Of a stretch of DNA of 64,000 bases, positions 54,342 to 63,929 are shown one piece after another. Position numbers and translations under genes: made by a program. Below the pieces are notes generated by a model. The model was not told where the DNA came from. It made no database searches and saw nothing but the letters and a program-made list of their open reading frames with translations. Numbering within the stretch: the stretch's first letter is position 1; the number at the start of each line of letters is the position of its first letter. The stretch comes from Martinezella rhizogenes (GTDB lineage: Bacteria > Pseudomonadota > Alphaproteobacteria > Rhizobiales > Rhizobiaceae), in the NCBI RefSeq assembly GCF_000799715.1, contig NZ_JUHG01000013.1:1054001-1118000 (forward strand), given 5' to 3'.

Positions 54342-54669
54342 AGCTTCCGGATATTGCTCAGGTCTACTCATCGCGCTTCCGCAAAATATGCTTGCGCGAT
54401 GTCAACGGCGCGGAGCCATTAAAGCCGAAAGATAGATGCTCGCCCGTTTGGGCTAAAGGTCGCATCTGCAAGAAGGAGGCTGATCTCCTACCTTCAAAGC
54501 CGGCCATGATGCACTTCGGTTAAGTTGTCCATTCTAGCATTTGACCCGCTCCCAGATTTTGAGCCAGCGGGAACTGGAATTTTCCGGGTTGTGAACCGTG
54601 CTCAAGCCGCTGGATCCCTGCGCTACAGCGTTGCTATTTTTTGTGACAAACTCTCCGCCTGAACCGCTG
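54342..54669. other. Intergenic stretch between the racemase gene and the aldo/keto reductase operator
   Basis: No gene, RNA or repeat I can name. The six frames give no known protein. It separates two regulons and probably contains the end of the first transcript. Confidence 0.4.
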
Positions 54670-54687
54670 TTTTTCACCGGTGAAAAA
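54670..54687. promoter_or_regulatory. Perfect 18-bp palindrome before the aldo/keto reductase
   Basis: TTTTTCACCGGTGAAAAA is fully self-complementary and lies 80 bases before the start codon at 54768. Size, perfect symmetry and the central CCGG suit a dimeric repressor such as a LacI-family protein. No such regulator is in the window. Confidence 0.6.
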
Positions 54688-54767
54688 TATGCCGCGAATT
54701 TGGCGGTATACAGTCCGCTCTGTCATCCCTATCTCGTCTTTAACAACAGAAGATCGAGGACGATGTA

Positions 54768-55763
54768 ATGCTGACGAAACCCGAGAATGCTACGACCATC
54801 AGTCTCTGGAGCGGACGCGAGATTCCGCGGCTCGGCATGGGCTGCTGGGCGATCGGCGGCCCGTTCTACGCGGGCGAAGTGCCGCTTGGCTGGGGAGAGG
54901 TCGACGACGATGAATCGATCCGCGCCATTCATCGTGCCGTCGATCTCGGCATCCGCTTCTTCGATACCGCTTCGAACTATGGGGCAGGACATTCCGAGAA
55001 GGTCGTCGGCCGCGCGATTGGCAATCGCGACGATATTGTCATCGCGACGAAGTTCGGTTTCGCAACCGACGAGGACAGCAAGCAGGCGACGGGTGCCTTC
55101 GCCGATCCCGCCTTCATTCGCCAATCCGCCGAGACATCACTGAAGAGGCTGAAGCGCGAGCGGCTTGATCTTTTGCAGTTTCACCTGAACGACTTTCCGC
55201 TGGAGGCATCCGACGAGGTCTTTGAAACGCTTGAAGCCCTGAAAGCTGAAGGCAAGATCGATGCATTCGGTTGGAGTACCGATCACTCGGATCGCGCCGC
55301 CCGGCATGCAGCGCGGAAGGGTTTTGTTTCCGTACAGCACACGATGAACGTCTTCGAGCCGGTTCCCGACATGATCGATGTGATCGAAAAGAACGGCCTG
55401 ATCTCTATCAATCGAGGCCCGCTGGCCATGGGACTTCTCACCGGCAAGTTCACGGCTGAAAAGACCGTCGGCGCAAAGGATGTACGCGGCGCGAGCCTTG
55501 ATTGGATGGTCTATTTCAAGGATGGCAAGATCGCGCCGGAATTTGCGGCGCGGCTGGACGCGGTGCGCAACCTGCTGACCGTAGATGGACGTACGCTGAC
55601 GCAGGGTGCACTTGCCTGGCTCTGGGCGCGCTCCAGCCGCACATTGCCGATACCCGGCTTCCGGACCGTCGCCCAGGTGGAGGAAAATGCCGGGGCGCTG
55701 CAGAAAGGCCCGCTGCCGCAGGAGGTGATGGACGGTATCGACGCGGCGCTCGCCGGCCTCTAG
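54768..55763 (+). CDS. Aldo/keto reductase
   Basis: 331 aa TIM-barrel oxidoreductase. Catalytic residues: Asp in FFDTAS, Tyr in NYGAGH, Lys in IATKFG and His in LLQFHLND. NADP-binding end RTLPIPGFRTVAQVEENAG. Reduces or oxidises sugars, aldehydes or ketones in the cytoplasm. It stands alone, preceded by an 18-bp palindrome. A pyridoxal- or galactose-dehydrogenase-like role is possible; substrate unknown. Confidence 0.94.
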   Translation: MLTKPENATTISLWSGREIPRLGMGCWAIGGPFYAGEVPLGWGEVDDDESIRAIHRAVDLGIRFFDTASNYGAGHSEKVVGRAIGNRDDIVIATKFGFATDEDSKQATGAFADPAFIRQSAETSLKRLKRERLDLLQFHLNDFPLEASDEVFETLEALKAEGKIDAFGWSTDHSDRAARHAARKGFVSVQHTMNVFEPVPDMIDVIEKNGLISINRGPLAMGLLTGKFTAEKTVGAKDVRGASLDWMVYFKDGKIAPEFAARLDAVRNLLTVDGRTLTQGALAWLWARSSRTLPIPGFRTVAQVEENAGALQKGPLPQEVMDGIDAALAGL

Positions 55764-55881
55764 GCGCGATTGCATCCCTTAAACATCAGAGAAGCACAAC
55801 CAGGTAGCGAAAAACTGACTTTACTAATACCGTATTTATTGCAACATTCCCGACATTCGAAAAATCGTCCGGGATGCGACT

Positions 55882-56295
55882 ATGAAACGAGTTGTTGGAA
55901 TGCTGATTGCTTTCACCATGTCCGCCAGCGTGGTTGAAGCCGCGTCATGCGAAAGCAATTTCAAGACGAGCGGAGTGCCGATGATCACGGCTGTCAGCTA
56001 CAAGACCTGGCAGGAACTCCCGAAGGCAAAGGCGGCAACGGTGCTGAAAACGCTTGCCCAGGCCGTTGCGGCAGAGGGATTTTCTGGCATCGAGATCGAC
56101 CGGGACCTTTCAGCCATCGACGCCTATCAGGAAACCACGGGGTCCGGCAGAATTCAGACCCTCAGAGTGGTCGCACGTCAAATCGGCGCCGGAGTGCGCG
56201 TCGACGCGATATTCGATATTCAGGCTGGCCAGGTCACCTCGAACAATGCGGTCCGAACCGGCCTTTGCAATATCGTGAACTCCGCATTGCGGTGA
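55882..56295 (+). CDS. Small exported protein of unknown function
   Basis: 137 aa with a Sec signal (cleaved near VVEAASC, about residue 21). Three Cys only, two in the mature protein (CESN, GLCNIV) that could form a disulfide. The middle part is alpha/beta (LKTLAQAVAAEGFSGIEIDR). No family recognised. It lies alone between the aldo/keto reductase and the leftward catabolic operon. Confidence 0.65.
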   Translation: MKRVVGMLIAFTMSASVVEAASCESNFKTSGVPMITAVSYKTWQELPKAKAATVLKTLAQAVAAEGFSGIEIDRDLSAIDAYQETTGSGRIQTLRVVARQIGAGVRVDAIFDIQAGQVTSNNAVRTGLCNIVNSALR

Positions 56296-56369
56296 AAGCC
56301 GGACGTTTCCGCTTCCACATCTGGTAAGATGTCAATGATGCGGAGCCGATTGCCCGTTCACGCGCGCGC

Positions 56370-57872
56370 CTACCCGACCGTCGCCCAGACACCCTTGGTC
56401 TGGGTGTAGGAATTGAGCGCATCCATGCATTTGTCCCGGCCATTACCGCTTTCCTTCCAGCCACCAAAGGGAAGCTGCATGTCGCCGGTCATATAGCTGT
56501 TGATGTAGACCATCCCGGCTTCGACATCGCGCGCGAAACGGTGCGCCTTGCCGAGGTCGGAGGTCCAGATGCCCGCGGCAAGGCCGAAGCTGGTGTCGTT
56601 GGCGATCGAGACCGCCTCCTCGAAGCCATCGAAAGCGATGATACTGGCGACAGGACCGAAGATCTCCTCGCGGGCGATGGTCATCTGGTTGTTGACGCCG
56701 GTGAAGATTGTCGGTGAAACGAAGGCGCCCCTTTCCAGCCCTGCCGGAATGCCGCCGCCGAGCACGCATTCCGCGCCAGCCTGCTTGCCGATGCCGATAT
56801 AGTTCAACACCCGCTTCTGTTGGCCGAAATCCACCAGCGGCCCCATGCTGGTATCAGGATTCAATGGATCGCCTGGTCGATAGCCCATCTCGGCCTTTTC
56901 GCGGAAGAGATCGGTGAAGTCCTTGAGGATCTTGCGTTCCACGAGAATGCGCGAGCCGGCGCAGCAAACCTCGCCCTGGTTCCCGAAAATGCCCATGGCC
57001 GCCCAGGAGGCGGCCGCCTCGAGATCGGTGGCGTCGGCCATGATCACATGCGGAGATTTGCCACCGCATTCGGTCGAGACCTTCTTGAGGTTCGATTGGC
57101 CGGAATAGACCATCATCAGCTTGCCGATCTCGACCGAGCCGGTAAAGGCGATCTTCTCGACGTCGCGATGAAGCGCGAGCGCCTTGCCGGCCTCCGGTCC
57201 GAAGCCGTTGACGACGTTGAGCACGCCCTCGGGGCCTCCCGCCTCGACGAAAAGACGGGCAAGAAGAATGGCCGACAGCGGTGACTGCTCGGCCGGCTTG
57301 AGCACCACCGAATTGCCGGCCGACAGCGCGGGAGCGATCTTCCACGACGTCATCAGCAACGGATAATTCCAGGGCACGATGCACCCGACGACCCCAAGCG
57401 GCTGGCGCAGCACATAGGAAAGGATATCCGGGGAGGTGGCGCCTACGCTTCCCTGCACCTTGTCGATGCATTCGGCGGTAAACCGGAAGCAAAGGACTGC
57501 CAGTGGAATATCGACGTTCAGCATCTCGCTGATCGGCTTGCCCATGTCCATGGTGTCGATCAGCGCGAACTCCTCGCGATGCGCCTCGATAAGATCGGCA
57601 AAGCGCAGCATCACGGCCATGCGTTCGCGCGGCGCCTTTCGCGACCAGACACCGGACTTGAAGGCCTTCAGGCCGGATGCGACGGCGCGATCGATATCAG
57701 CGGCATCACCCTGGGCCACTTCGGCGATCACCGTGCCGTTCGCCGGATTGATGCTTTCGAACAGCTTGCCGGATCTTGCCGGCAGCAGCGTCCCGTCGAT
57801 GAACAACCCTCCCTCAAGTTTCAATTTTTCGGCCTTTTGGTGCCATGTCGTGTTGATGGAAACAGCGGTCAT
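56370..57872 (-). CDS. Aldehyde dehydrogenase (NAD(P)-dependent, PuuC-like)
   Basis: 500 aa. Cofactor and catalytic motifs: VPWNYPLLMTSWKIAPAL, FTGSVEIGK, the general base ECGGKSPHVI and nucleophile Cys in GEVCCAGSRI. C-terminal FGGWKESGNGRDK fits PuuC/betaine-aldehyde relatives. Oxidises an aldehyde to the acid, probably the product of the GMC enzyme encoded 11 bases upstream. Last gene of the leftward operon in view. Confidence 0.95.
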   Translation of the reverse strand: MTAVSINTTWHQKAEKLKLEGGLFIDGTLLPARSGKLFESINPANGTVIAEVAQGDAADIDRAVASGLKAFKSGVWSRKAPRERMAVMLRFADLIEAHREEFALIDTMDMGKPISEMLNVDIPLAVLCFRFTAECIDKVQGSVGATSPDILSYVLRQPLGVVGCIVPWNYPLLMTSWKIAPALSAGNSVVLKPAEQSPLSAILLARLFVEAGGPEGVLNVVNGFGPEAGKALALHRDVEKIAFTGSVEIGKLMMVYSGQSNLKKVSTECGGKSPHVIMADATDLEAAASWAAMGIFGNQGEVCCAGSRILVERKILKDFTDLFREKAEMGYRPGDPLNPDTSMGPLVDFGQQKRVLNYIGIGKQAGAECVLGGGIPAGLERGAFVSPTIFTGVNNQMTIAREEIFGPVASIIAFDGFEEAVSIANDTSFGLAAGIWTSDLGKAHRFARDVEAGMVYINSYMTGDMQLPFGGWKESGNGRDKCMDALNSYTQTKGVWATVG

Positions 57873-57883
57873 TTTCGTTCTCC

Positions 57884-59470
57884 TCAGGCCGCAAGTATTT
57901 TCTGGCAGGCGCGTTCGGCAAGCATGATCGTCGGCGCATTGAGATTGCCGGACACCATTTTCGGAATGGCGGAAGCATCGGCGATGTGCAGACCTTCGAG
58001 GCCGTGCACCTTCATCGTGACGGGATCTGTTACGGCGAGCCTGTCGACGCCCATCCGGCAGGTACTGGAAGGATGGTAGAGCGTCGTCATGTGCCCCCGG
58101 ACATAATCGGCGATCTCGGCGTCCGTCTTACACTCCGCGCTCGGCGTCAGCTCATAGTCGATGAGCTCCCTCATCGGCGATTGGGCGAGGATATCGCGGT
58201 TGATCCGCACGCCGGCGACCATCGTCGCAAGATCCGTCCCGTCAGGATCGGAGATGAAGTATTTCGGATCGATCGCCGGATGCTCGGTGGGGTCGGCCGA
58301 ACGCAGCCTGATCTCGCCCCGGCTGTTCGGCCGCTGGAGAACGCAATGAGCGGTGATGCCGGAACGACCGCCAAGGAAACGGGCATAGTCGCGATGCGGG
58401 CTGATGGCGCCGTAAAGCTGGAGATCGGGCTCGACACCTTCCCGGCTACAGACATGGGCACCTGCCGCCACCCAGGGCGAAGTGCGGATGCCGCTTCGAT
58501 GATCACGCCACTCCGCAAAACTGTCTTCGAGGGTTTCCTCTGTCCACGCCCCGATCCCCATCGGTTCCTTGGTGTAGAAGGATATCGGGATATTGAGGTG
58601 ATCCTGCAGATCCTTGCCGACGCCGGGAAGATCATGGACCGGAGTCACACCGGCCGCTTCCAGCTCCATGGCCGGGCCGATGCCGGACAGCAACATGATC
58701 TGGCATGTCCCGATGGCACCGGCCGCCATGACGACCTCGCTCGCCGCAAAGGATGTCTCGGGAATACCGTTGACCAGATAGTTCACGCCGATGACACGGC
58801 CCTTCTCGATGATGAGACCGGTGACGAGAACGCCTTTTTTCAAGGTCAGGTTCGGCCGGTCGAGCACGGGACGAAGATAGGCCTTGCCGGTCCCCCATCG
58901 TTCGCCATTGCGGATCGTGAACTGGAAGAGCCCGACCCCCTCCTGGCTCTCGCCATTGAAGTCCGGGTTGAAGGCGAAGCCCGCCGCCTGGGCGGCTTCG
59001 AGCCAGAGTCGCTCGTGCCTATCGACATAGGGCACGTTGGCGACATGAAGCGGTCCTTCATTGCCGTGATAGGGGTCGGCCTGGAAATCGGCATTGCTTT
59101 CGGCAGCGAGGAAGGCCGGAAAGACATCTTGCCAGCCCCAACCGGTGCAACCCATCGCCTGCCAGGCGTCATAGTCCGATGGCAGGCCGCGAATGTAGAT
59201 CATGGCATTGAGCGCACCGGACCCGCCGACCATCCTGCCGCGTGGCCAGAAGATACGACGGCCCCGGCAACCAAGCTGCGGTTCGGTGTAATAATTCCAG
59301 TCGGCGCTGGTATTGAACATCGTCACCCAGTCGGACGGGATATCGGAGGCGATCGGCGCATCCCGCCCGGCCTCCAGCACCAGAACCTTTCGCTTCACAT
59401 CCGCGCTCAGGCGATGGGCCGCCACGCAGCCGGCGGAGCCCGCACCGATAATGATCGTATCGAACATCAT
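57884..59470 (-). CDS. GMC family FAD-dependent oxidoreductase (choline dehydrogenase-like)
   Basis: 528 aa from the first of two ATGs at 59470/59467, the position where the FAD-binding strand begins (MMFDTIIIGAGSAGCVAAHR); a longer frame to 59509 adds nothing conserved. Further motifs: GRMVGGSGALNAMIYIRG and the C-terminal HPSSTCRMG. GMC enzymes oxidise alcohols to aldehydes. Paired with the aldehyde dehydrogenase downstream it makes an alcohol-to-acid route like BetA/BetB. Confidence 0.93.
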   Translation of the reverse strand: MMFDTIIIGAGSAGCVAAHRLSADVKRKVLVLEAGRDAPIASDIPSDWVTMFNTSADWNYYTEPQLGCRGRRIFWPRGRMVGGSGALNAMIYIRGLPSDYDAWQAMGCTGWGWQDVFPAFLAAESNADFQADPYHGNEGPLHVANVPYVDRHERLWLEAAQAAGFAFNPDFNGESQEGVGLFQFTIRNGERWGTGKAYLRPVLDRPNLTLKKGVLVTGLIIEKGRVIGVNYLVNGIPETSFAASEVVMAAGAIGTCQIMLLSGIGPAMELEAAGVTPVHDLPGVGKDLQDHLNIPISFYTKEPMGIGAWTEETLEDSFAEWRDHRSGIRTSPWVAAGAHVCSREGVEPDLQLYGAISPHRDYARFLGGRSGITAHCVLQRPNSRGEIRLRSADPTEHPAIDPKYFISDPDGTDLATMVAGVRINRDILAQSPMRELIDYELTPSAECKTDAEIADYVRGHMTTLYHPSSTCRMGVDRLAVTDPVTMKVHGLEGLHIADASAIPKMVSGNLNAPTIMLAERACQKILAA

Positions 59471-59559
59471 CCCATTCTTTCGTTGGAAAATCGGCAAACA
59501 GCCATGCATTGCCCCGTGCCGGCGAACGCGACGCCGCCGGCACTTTGGGACCGTCGAAA

Positions 59560-59859
59560 TCAGGCTTTCGCCGATGCTTCGATCGCCGTCACCAGCGTCA
59601 CCGGCCCATCCAGGATCGGGCTTGCGATGGCAAAGAACACACCCACCGCATCCGACCCATTGTGACGATCCATGGCGGCGCGATCCGCGAAGCGCTCATA
59701 GGTGGTGAACAGGCACGGATCCTCCTCGCTCTGGGAAATGAAGAAGCCGAGAGTTTCCGGCTCATTCATGGCCACATGCGAGGCGACCGCCATCAGCGCG
59801 TCGCGCATTGTCGCTTCCTCACCGGCCTTGACCCGGATAATCGCGCTGATGGTGTGCAT
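59560..59859 (-). CDS. Antibiotic biosynthesis monooxygenase (ABM) domain protein
   Basis: 99 aa, the whole ABM fold: SAIIRVKAGEEATMRDALMA at the start, then GFFISQSEEDPCLFTTYERF. Dimeric ferredoxin-like proteins of this family (YgiN type) act on quinols or as heme-free oxygenases. Its start overlaps the amidase stop by one base, so it is co-translated. Role in the pathway unclear. Confidence 0.88.
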   Translation of the reverse strand: MHTISAIIRVKAGEEATMRDALMAVASHVAMNEPETLGFFISQSEEDPCLFTTYERFADRAAMDRHNGSDAVGVFFAIASPILDGPVTLVTAIEASAKA

Positions 59860-61373
59860 CAGAACGACCTCCAGTCGCCATCTGCCTCAAACGCGCTGGC
59901 CGCACGATAAATCGTGCTCTCGTCGTAATCCTTGGCGATCAGCATCAGCCCGACCGGTAATCCGTCCACGAGGCCGCAGGGCAAGGACATGGCCGGATGG
60001 CCGGTGACGTCGAAGGGGCTGGTGGATGCGGTCATCTCGAAGGCGCGCTCAATAATCTCGGAGAGCGGCGCATCCTTCTCGGGCAATTTCGTTGCCACGC
60101 AAGGCAGGGTCGGCATCAGCAGCAGATCATACTGGCCGAAAACAACGTCATAGGCAGCCTTCGCCGCAATGGCGATATTGCGGGACTTGGCATAATAGCG
60201 CCCACGGTAATGAGTAAGCCCCCACTGACCAACCAGCATGCACAGCTTGAGGGTCTTCGACAGGTCGTCCGCCCGGTTTCGCCAGGACGAATGCGCGTCC
60301 AGTAGACCGACGTCATAGAGCCCCTTCCAATTGAAGCCCATGCCATTGCCGTGCATCATCTGCACCATGAAGCCTTCCAGCGTGATCGGGTTCCAGGCCG
60401 CAAGCGCATTGAGATGATCAGGAACGGAGACTTCGGAGATTTCGGCGCCGAGACCGGCCAGACGTTCGGCACCCGCCCGCACCTTGTCGGCCACCGCCTC
60501 CTGCATGTTCGACACGGCAAAGCCTTCCTTCAGCAGGCCGATCTTCAAGCCCCTGACGCCCTTGCCGAGTGCCTCGATATAGGCCGAAACCTTCGGCGCA
60601 TATTGGCGCGGATCAAAGCCGTCGGCACCGGCAAGCACTTCCAGCAGCAGAGCATTGTCGGCGACCGTCGCGGTCATCGGCCCGGTATGGTCGATGGTCG
60701 ATTCGATCGGCATGACGCCGGTATAGGGCACGAGGCCATGTGTCGCCTTCATGCCGTAGATGCCGCAATAGGAGGCCGGAATCCGGATCGAGCCGCCCTG
60801 ATCGCCACCGATCGCCATGTCCACTTCGCCGGCCGCAACCAGTGCGGCGCTGCCCGAGGAGGAACCGCCCGCCGAATAGCCCATGCGATGCGGGTTATGC
60901 ACCGGGCCTGGATCGGAAGTGTGGCTACCGCCGGAGAGGCAGAAATGCTCGCAGACCGCCTTGCCGACGATGGTCGCGCCAGCATCGAGCATGCGGGTGA
61001 CGATAGTCGCGTCGGCCGCCGGAACGAAGCCTTCAAGCGTCGTGGACCCGTTCATCATCGGAACACCGGCGAGCGCGACATTGTCCTTGAGGGCGACGGT
61101 TCGCCCCTTGAGCTTGCCCTCGGAAGCGCCCTTCACCTCGCTCTTATAGGCCCAGGCCCCGTATTTGTTTTCCTCAAGGCCCGGCTTGTAGCCCGGAGTG
61201 CGCGGATATTTGGCTGGCGGCAGGGGATTGGGCAGCGAGTCGACCACATCATAAGCATCGAACATGCCGCCCATCAAAGAGTGATAGCTGGCGGCCTCCT
61301 CAGTGGACATGTTCATGTGCAGGCTGGAGGCCAGCTCGACAACATCGGCAACGGTTGGGCGGGTAATGGACAT
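59859..61373 (-). CDS. Amidase (amidase signature family)
   Basis: 504 aa. The Ser-cisSer-Lys catalytic set is complete: Lys in [10 protein letters not shown], the middle Ser in [10 protein letters not shown] and the nucleophile Ser in [21 protein letters not shown] ribosome-binding site upstream. Hydrolyses an amide to acid and ammonia or amine in the cytoplasm. Follows the importer ATPase gene after a hairpin (61428-61446), so the imported compound is likely an amide. Other members act on carbamates or esters. Confidence 0.94.
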   Translation of the reverse strand: MSITRPTVADVVELASSLHMNMSTEEAASYHSLMGGMFDAYDVVDSLPNPLPPAKYPRTPGYKPGLEENKYGAWAYKSEVKGASEGKLKGRTVALKDNVALAGVPMMNGSTTLEGFVPAADATIVTRMLDAGATIVGKAVCEHFCLSGGSHTSDPGPVHNPHRMGYSAGGSSSGSAALVAAGEVDMAIGGDQGGSIRIPASYCGIYGMKATHGLVPYTGVMPIESTIDHTGPMTATVADNALLLEVLAGADGFDPRQYAPKVSAYIEALGKGVRGLKIGLLKEGFAVSNMQEAVADKVRAGAERLAGLGAEISEVSVPDHLNALAAWNPITLEGFMVQMMHGNGMGFNWKGLYDVGLLDAHSSWRNRADDLSKTLKLCMLVGQWGLTHYRGRYYAKSRNIAIAAKAAYDVVFGQYDLLLMPTLPCVATKLPEKDAPLSEIIERAFEMTASTSPFDVTGHPAMSLPCGLVDGLPVGLMLIAKDYDESTIYRAASAFEADGDWRSF

Positions 61374-61427
61374 GAGTCATCCTTTCTTGTGAAGACAAGC
61401 GTTTTGAGATCGGATTTTCGGTGAGAA

Positions 61428-61446
61428 CGGAGCCGGGGCGGCTCCG
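61428..61446 (-). terminator. Short GC hairpin between importer ATPase and amidase genes
   Basis: CGGAGCCG and CGGCTCCG flank a three-base loop just after the livF-type stop. There is no T-run. It probably tunes the ratio of transporter to enzyme. Nearby, CTTGT-N4-ACAAG at 61386-61399 may be a further regulatory element. Confidence 0.45.
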
Positions 61447-61451
61447 GTAAA

Positions 61452-62153
61452 CTAGACGGGGGCCATGCCTACCTCCCCGGACAGAATAGCATCCCGATCA
61501 ATTTCACCGGTGATGCGTCCCTTCTGGATATGCAGGATCCGGTCGGACAGCGAGGTGATGAATTCGAGGTTCTGTTCGACGACGATCAGCGACAGTTTCC
61601 AGCGGCTCTTCAGCGCGATCAGCGTCTCGATAATCTCCTCGATGATTGAGGGCTGAATGCCCTCAGTCGGCTCATCAAGCAGAATGAGCCTCGGCTTGGT
61701 GCACAGGCAGCGGGCAAGCGCCAGAAGCTGCTGTTCTCCGCCGGAAAGCGCCCCGCCCCGACGGTCGAGCAGGCGCACGAGACGCGGAAAATCCTGAAGA
61801 ACGGTATCGATGATCGATCGGTCCTCCTTCCGCGCCGCCACAAGCCCCATCCGGAGATTTTCATAGACGGAAAGCTCCGGAAAGATTTCACGCCCCTGCG
61901 GCACCAGCCCCATGCCGAGCCTCGACCGCTCGAAGGGTTTCATCCCCGTCACGTTGCGGCCGGAGAACTCTACCATGCCGGCCGTTGCCGGCAGATGCCC
62001 CATGAGAGTACGCATGAGCGTCGTCTTGCCCATGCCGTTATGGCCAAGGATGCCGAGAAACTCGCCCTCCTCCATCGCCATATCCACGCCTGCGAGGATC
62101 GGAATCCGTCCGTAGCCGGATCGCAGGTCCTTCACGCTCAGAAGCTGTGTCAT
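61452..62153 (-). CDS. LivF/UrtE-type ABC ATPase
   Basis: 233 aa with Walker A GHNGMGKTTL, signature LSGGEQQLL, Walker B LILLDEPTEGIQPS and VVEQNLEF. The IQPS continuation is typical of LivF/UrtE proteins. Overlaps the preceding ATPase gene (ATGA). Second ATPase of the amide/urea-type importer. Confidence 0.94.
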   Translation of the reverse strand: MTQLLSVKDLRSGYGRIPILAGVDMAMEEGEFLGILGHNGMGKTTLMRTLMGHLPATAGMVEFSGRNVTGMKPFERSRLGMGLVPQGREIFPELSVYENLRMGLVAARKEDRSIIDTVLQDFPRLVRLLDRRGGALSGGEQQLLALARCLCTKPRLILLDEPTEGIQPSIIEEIIETLIALKSRWKLSLIVVEQNLEFITSLSDRILHIQKGRITGEIDRDAILSGEVGMAPV

Positions 62154-62878
62154 GCGACCACCTTCTTTCCGAGGTAGATGTCCCGAACCCTCTGATCGGC
62201 GAGCACGCGGTCGATCGTGTCTTCCACCAGCACCTTGCCCTGGTGAAAGACTGTGACCTTCTTGGCGATCAGCTTGATAAACGCCATATCGTGCTCGACG
62301 ACGATAATGGCGCGCGACTGGTTGATGTCGCGGATAATCTCCGCTGTTCTCAGCGTCTCCTCGTCGGTCATGCCGGCGGCGGGTTCATCGAGCAAAATGA
62401 GATCCGGCTCGGCGGCAAGCACCATGCCGATCTCGACCCATTGGCGTTGGCCGTGCGACAGCGTCGCAACGACCCTGTCGGCGAAGTCGCTCAACCGGAT
62501 CAGGGACAGCACGCTCTCCACCATCGGCGCGAGCCCCCTCGGGGTCGCTTTTCGGCGGGCCGCCATCCAGATGTTTTCGCGAACGCTCAACCCGTTGAAG
62601 ACGCTTGGAACCTGCGTCTTGATGCCGATCCCCATACGGGCGATCTCGTGCGGGAGCTTTCCCGCGATTGGCTGGCCCCGGAAGGCGATCGTCCCCGATG
62701 TCGGCGTCTGCTGGCCGGTGAGCGACTTGAAGAAGGTGCTCTTTCCGGCTCCATTCGGGCCGATCAGGCAGCGTAGTTCCATCTCGTCCAGCGTAAAGTT
62801 GATGTCGTCATTGGCGACGACGCCGCCGAAGCGCATGGTCAGATGTTCGGTCTTGAGAAGCAAAGTGGGCTCGGGCAT
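62150..62878 (-). CDS. LivG/UrtD-type ABC ATPase
   Basis: 242 aa with Walker A GPNGAGKST, a changed signature LSHGQRQWVE (His in place of the first Gly, as in UrtD-type proteins), Walker B LILLDEPAAGMT and VVEHDMAFI. The LSHGQ signature favours the urea/amide UrtD group over true LivG. One base separates it from the permease gene. Confidence 0.93.
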   Translation of the reverse strand: MPEPTLLLKTEHLTMRFGGVVANDDINFTLDEMELRCLIGPNGAGKSTFFKSLTGQQTPTSGTIAFRGQPIAGKLPHEIARMGIGIKTQVPSVFNGLSVRENIWMAARRKATPRGLAPMVESVLSLIRLSDFADRVVATLSHGQRQWVEIGMVLAAEPDLILLDEPAAGMTDEETLRTAEIIRDINQSRAIIVVEHDMAFIKLIAKKVTVFHQGKVLVEDTIDRVLADQRVRDIYLGKKVVA

Positions 62879-62879
62879 G

Positions 62880-63929
62880 TCACTTGGCTCCCACAGGCTG
62901 GACGGAGGGTTCCTGAGCTGGATTGGCCGATCTCGGCTCGATCTTGGGGACGAGCCGCAGCAGAAGATCGCGGACGGTCGGCACCAACCCCTTGGGCAGC
63001 AGCAGGACGAAGAAAATGAGAACGGCGCCCAGCACGAGGTTCGAATTCAGGGTCTGCTGCGAGCCGATGGCGGCGACGGCGTATTCGATCAATATGCAGC
63101 CGATGATAGGGCCAAGCAGAGTGCCAAGACCGCCGATGGTGATCCAGATGATGATCTCGGCCGACAGCGACAGGCTGAAGATCGTCGGGCCGACGAAGGC
63201 ACCCCAATTGACATAGAGAGCACCCGCCAATCCGGCGACCGCACCGCCGATCACGAAGGTCACCAGCTTGATCAGCCGTGGGTCGTAGCCCAGCAGGGAA
63301 GCACGCACCTCGTTTTCCCGGACGGCGACGACGACGCGGCCGAACGGGCTCGCCAGAATGAGCCGCAGCAGAAGATAGACGGCTATGAGCGCGCCGCCCG
63401 TCACCCACCATGACTGCTCCGGCGACAGCGGGCTTGAGGGGTCAAAGGGCATGTTGAAGGTCGGCACCGCCGGGATGCCGTTAAAGCCGCCGAGCATCGC
63501 CGTGCCGATGTGATATTCGTCCCCCGAGGTCGAATTGATGACATTGAATAGGATCAGCGTCACCGTCAGGGTGATGACCCCGAGATAGACATCGGAAATC
63601 CGCCCGTAGAAGACGAAGTAGCCGAGCAGCGCCGAAAATACGGCTGGAATGAACACCGCCAGCATGATGCCTTGCGTGGAATCCTGGAAGTTGATGGCGG
63701 AGATCGCATAGGCATATCCGCCGAGACCGAAGAAGGCCGTCTGTCCAAAGGACAGGATGCCGCCGAAACCCCAGATGAAGGCAAGGCTGAGCGACAGCAC
63801 CGCCATGGCGGCAAACAGCGTGAACTGCATCAATGTGAAGAGTTCTAGCTGGCCGGGCGCGATGGCGACGGCGACAATGGCGACGAGAACGGCCAGGGTC
63901 TGGGCAATCAGGCGAAGACGTCGCGTCAT
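62880..63929 (-). CDS. LivM/UrtC-type ABC permease
   Basis: 349 aa from the ATG at 63929, which overlaps the upstream stop as TGATG; a GTG just before is less likely. About ten spans. LivM features: SLSLAFIWGFGGILSFGQTA, and the C-terminal LGTLLGPIIGCILIEYAVAA. Translocation subunit of the amide/urea-type importer. The insert with SFQDSTQGIML lies in a periplasmic loop. Confidence 0.92.
   Translation of the reverse strand: MTRRLRLIAQTLAVLVAIVAVAIAPGQLELFTLMQFTLFAAMAVLSLSLAFIWGFGGILSFGQTAFFGLGGYAYAISAINFQDSTQGIMLAVFIPAVFSALLGYFVFYGRISDVYLGVITLTVTLILFNVINSTSGDEYHIGTAMLGGFNGIPAVPTFNMPFDPSSPLSPEQSWWVTGGALIAVYLLLRLILASPFGRVVVAVRENEVRASLLGYDPRLIKLVTFVIGGAVAGLAGALYVNWGAFVGPTIFSLSLSAEIIIWITIGGLGTLLGPIIGCILIEYAVAAIGSQQTLNSNLVLGAVLIFFVLLLPKGLVPTVRDLLLRLVPKIEPRSANPAQEPSVQPVGAK

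Noticed and set aside
57986..59665. 559-aa rightward frame opposite the GMC gene
   Set aside because: Antisense shadow of the GMC oxidoreductase, with composition typical of a complement frame.
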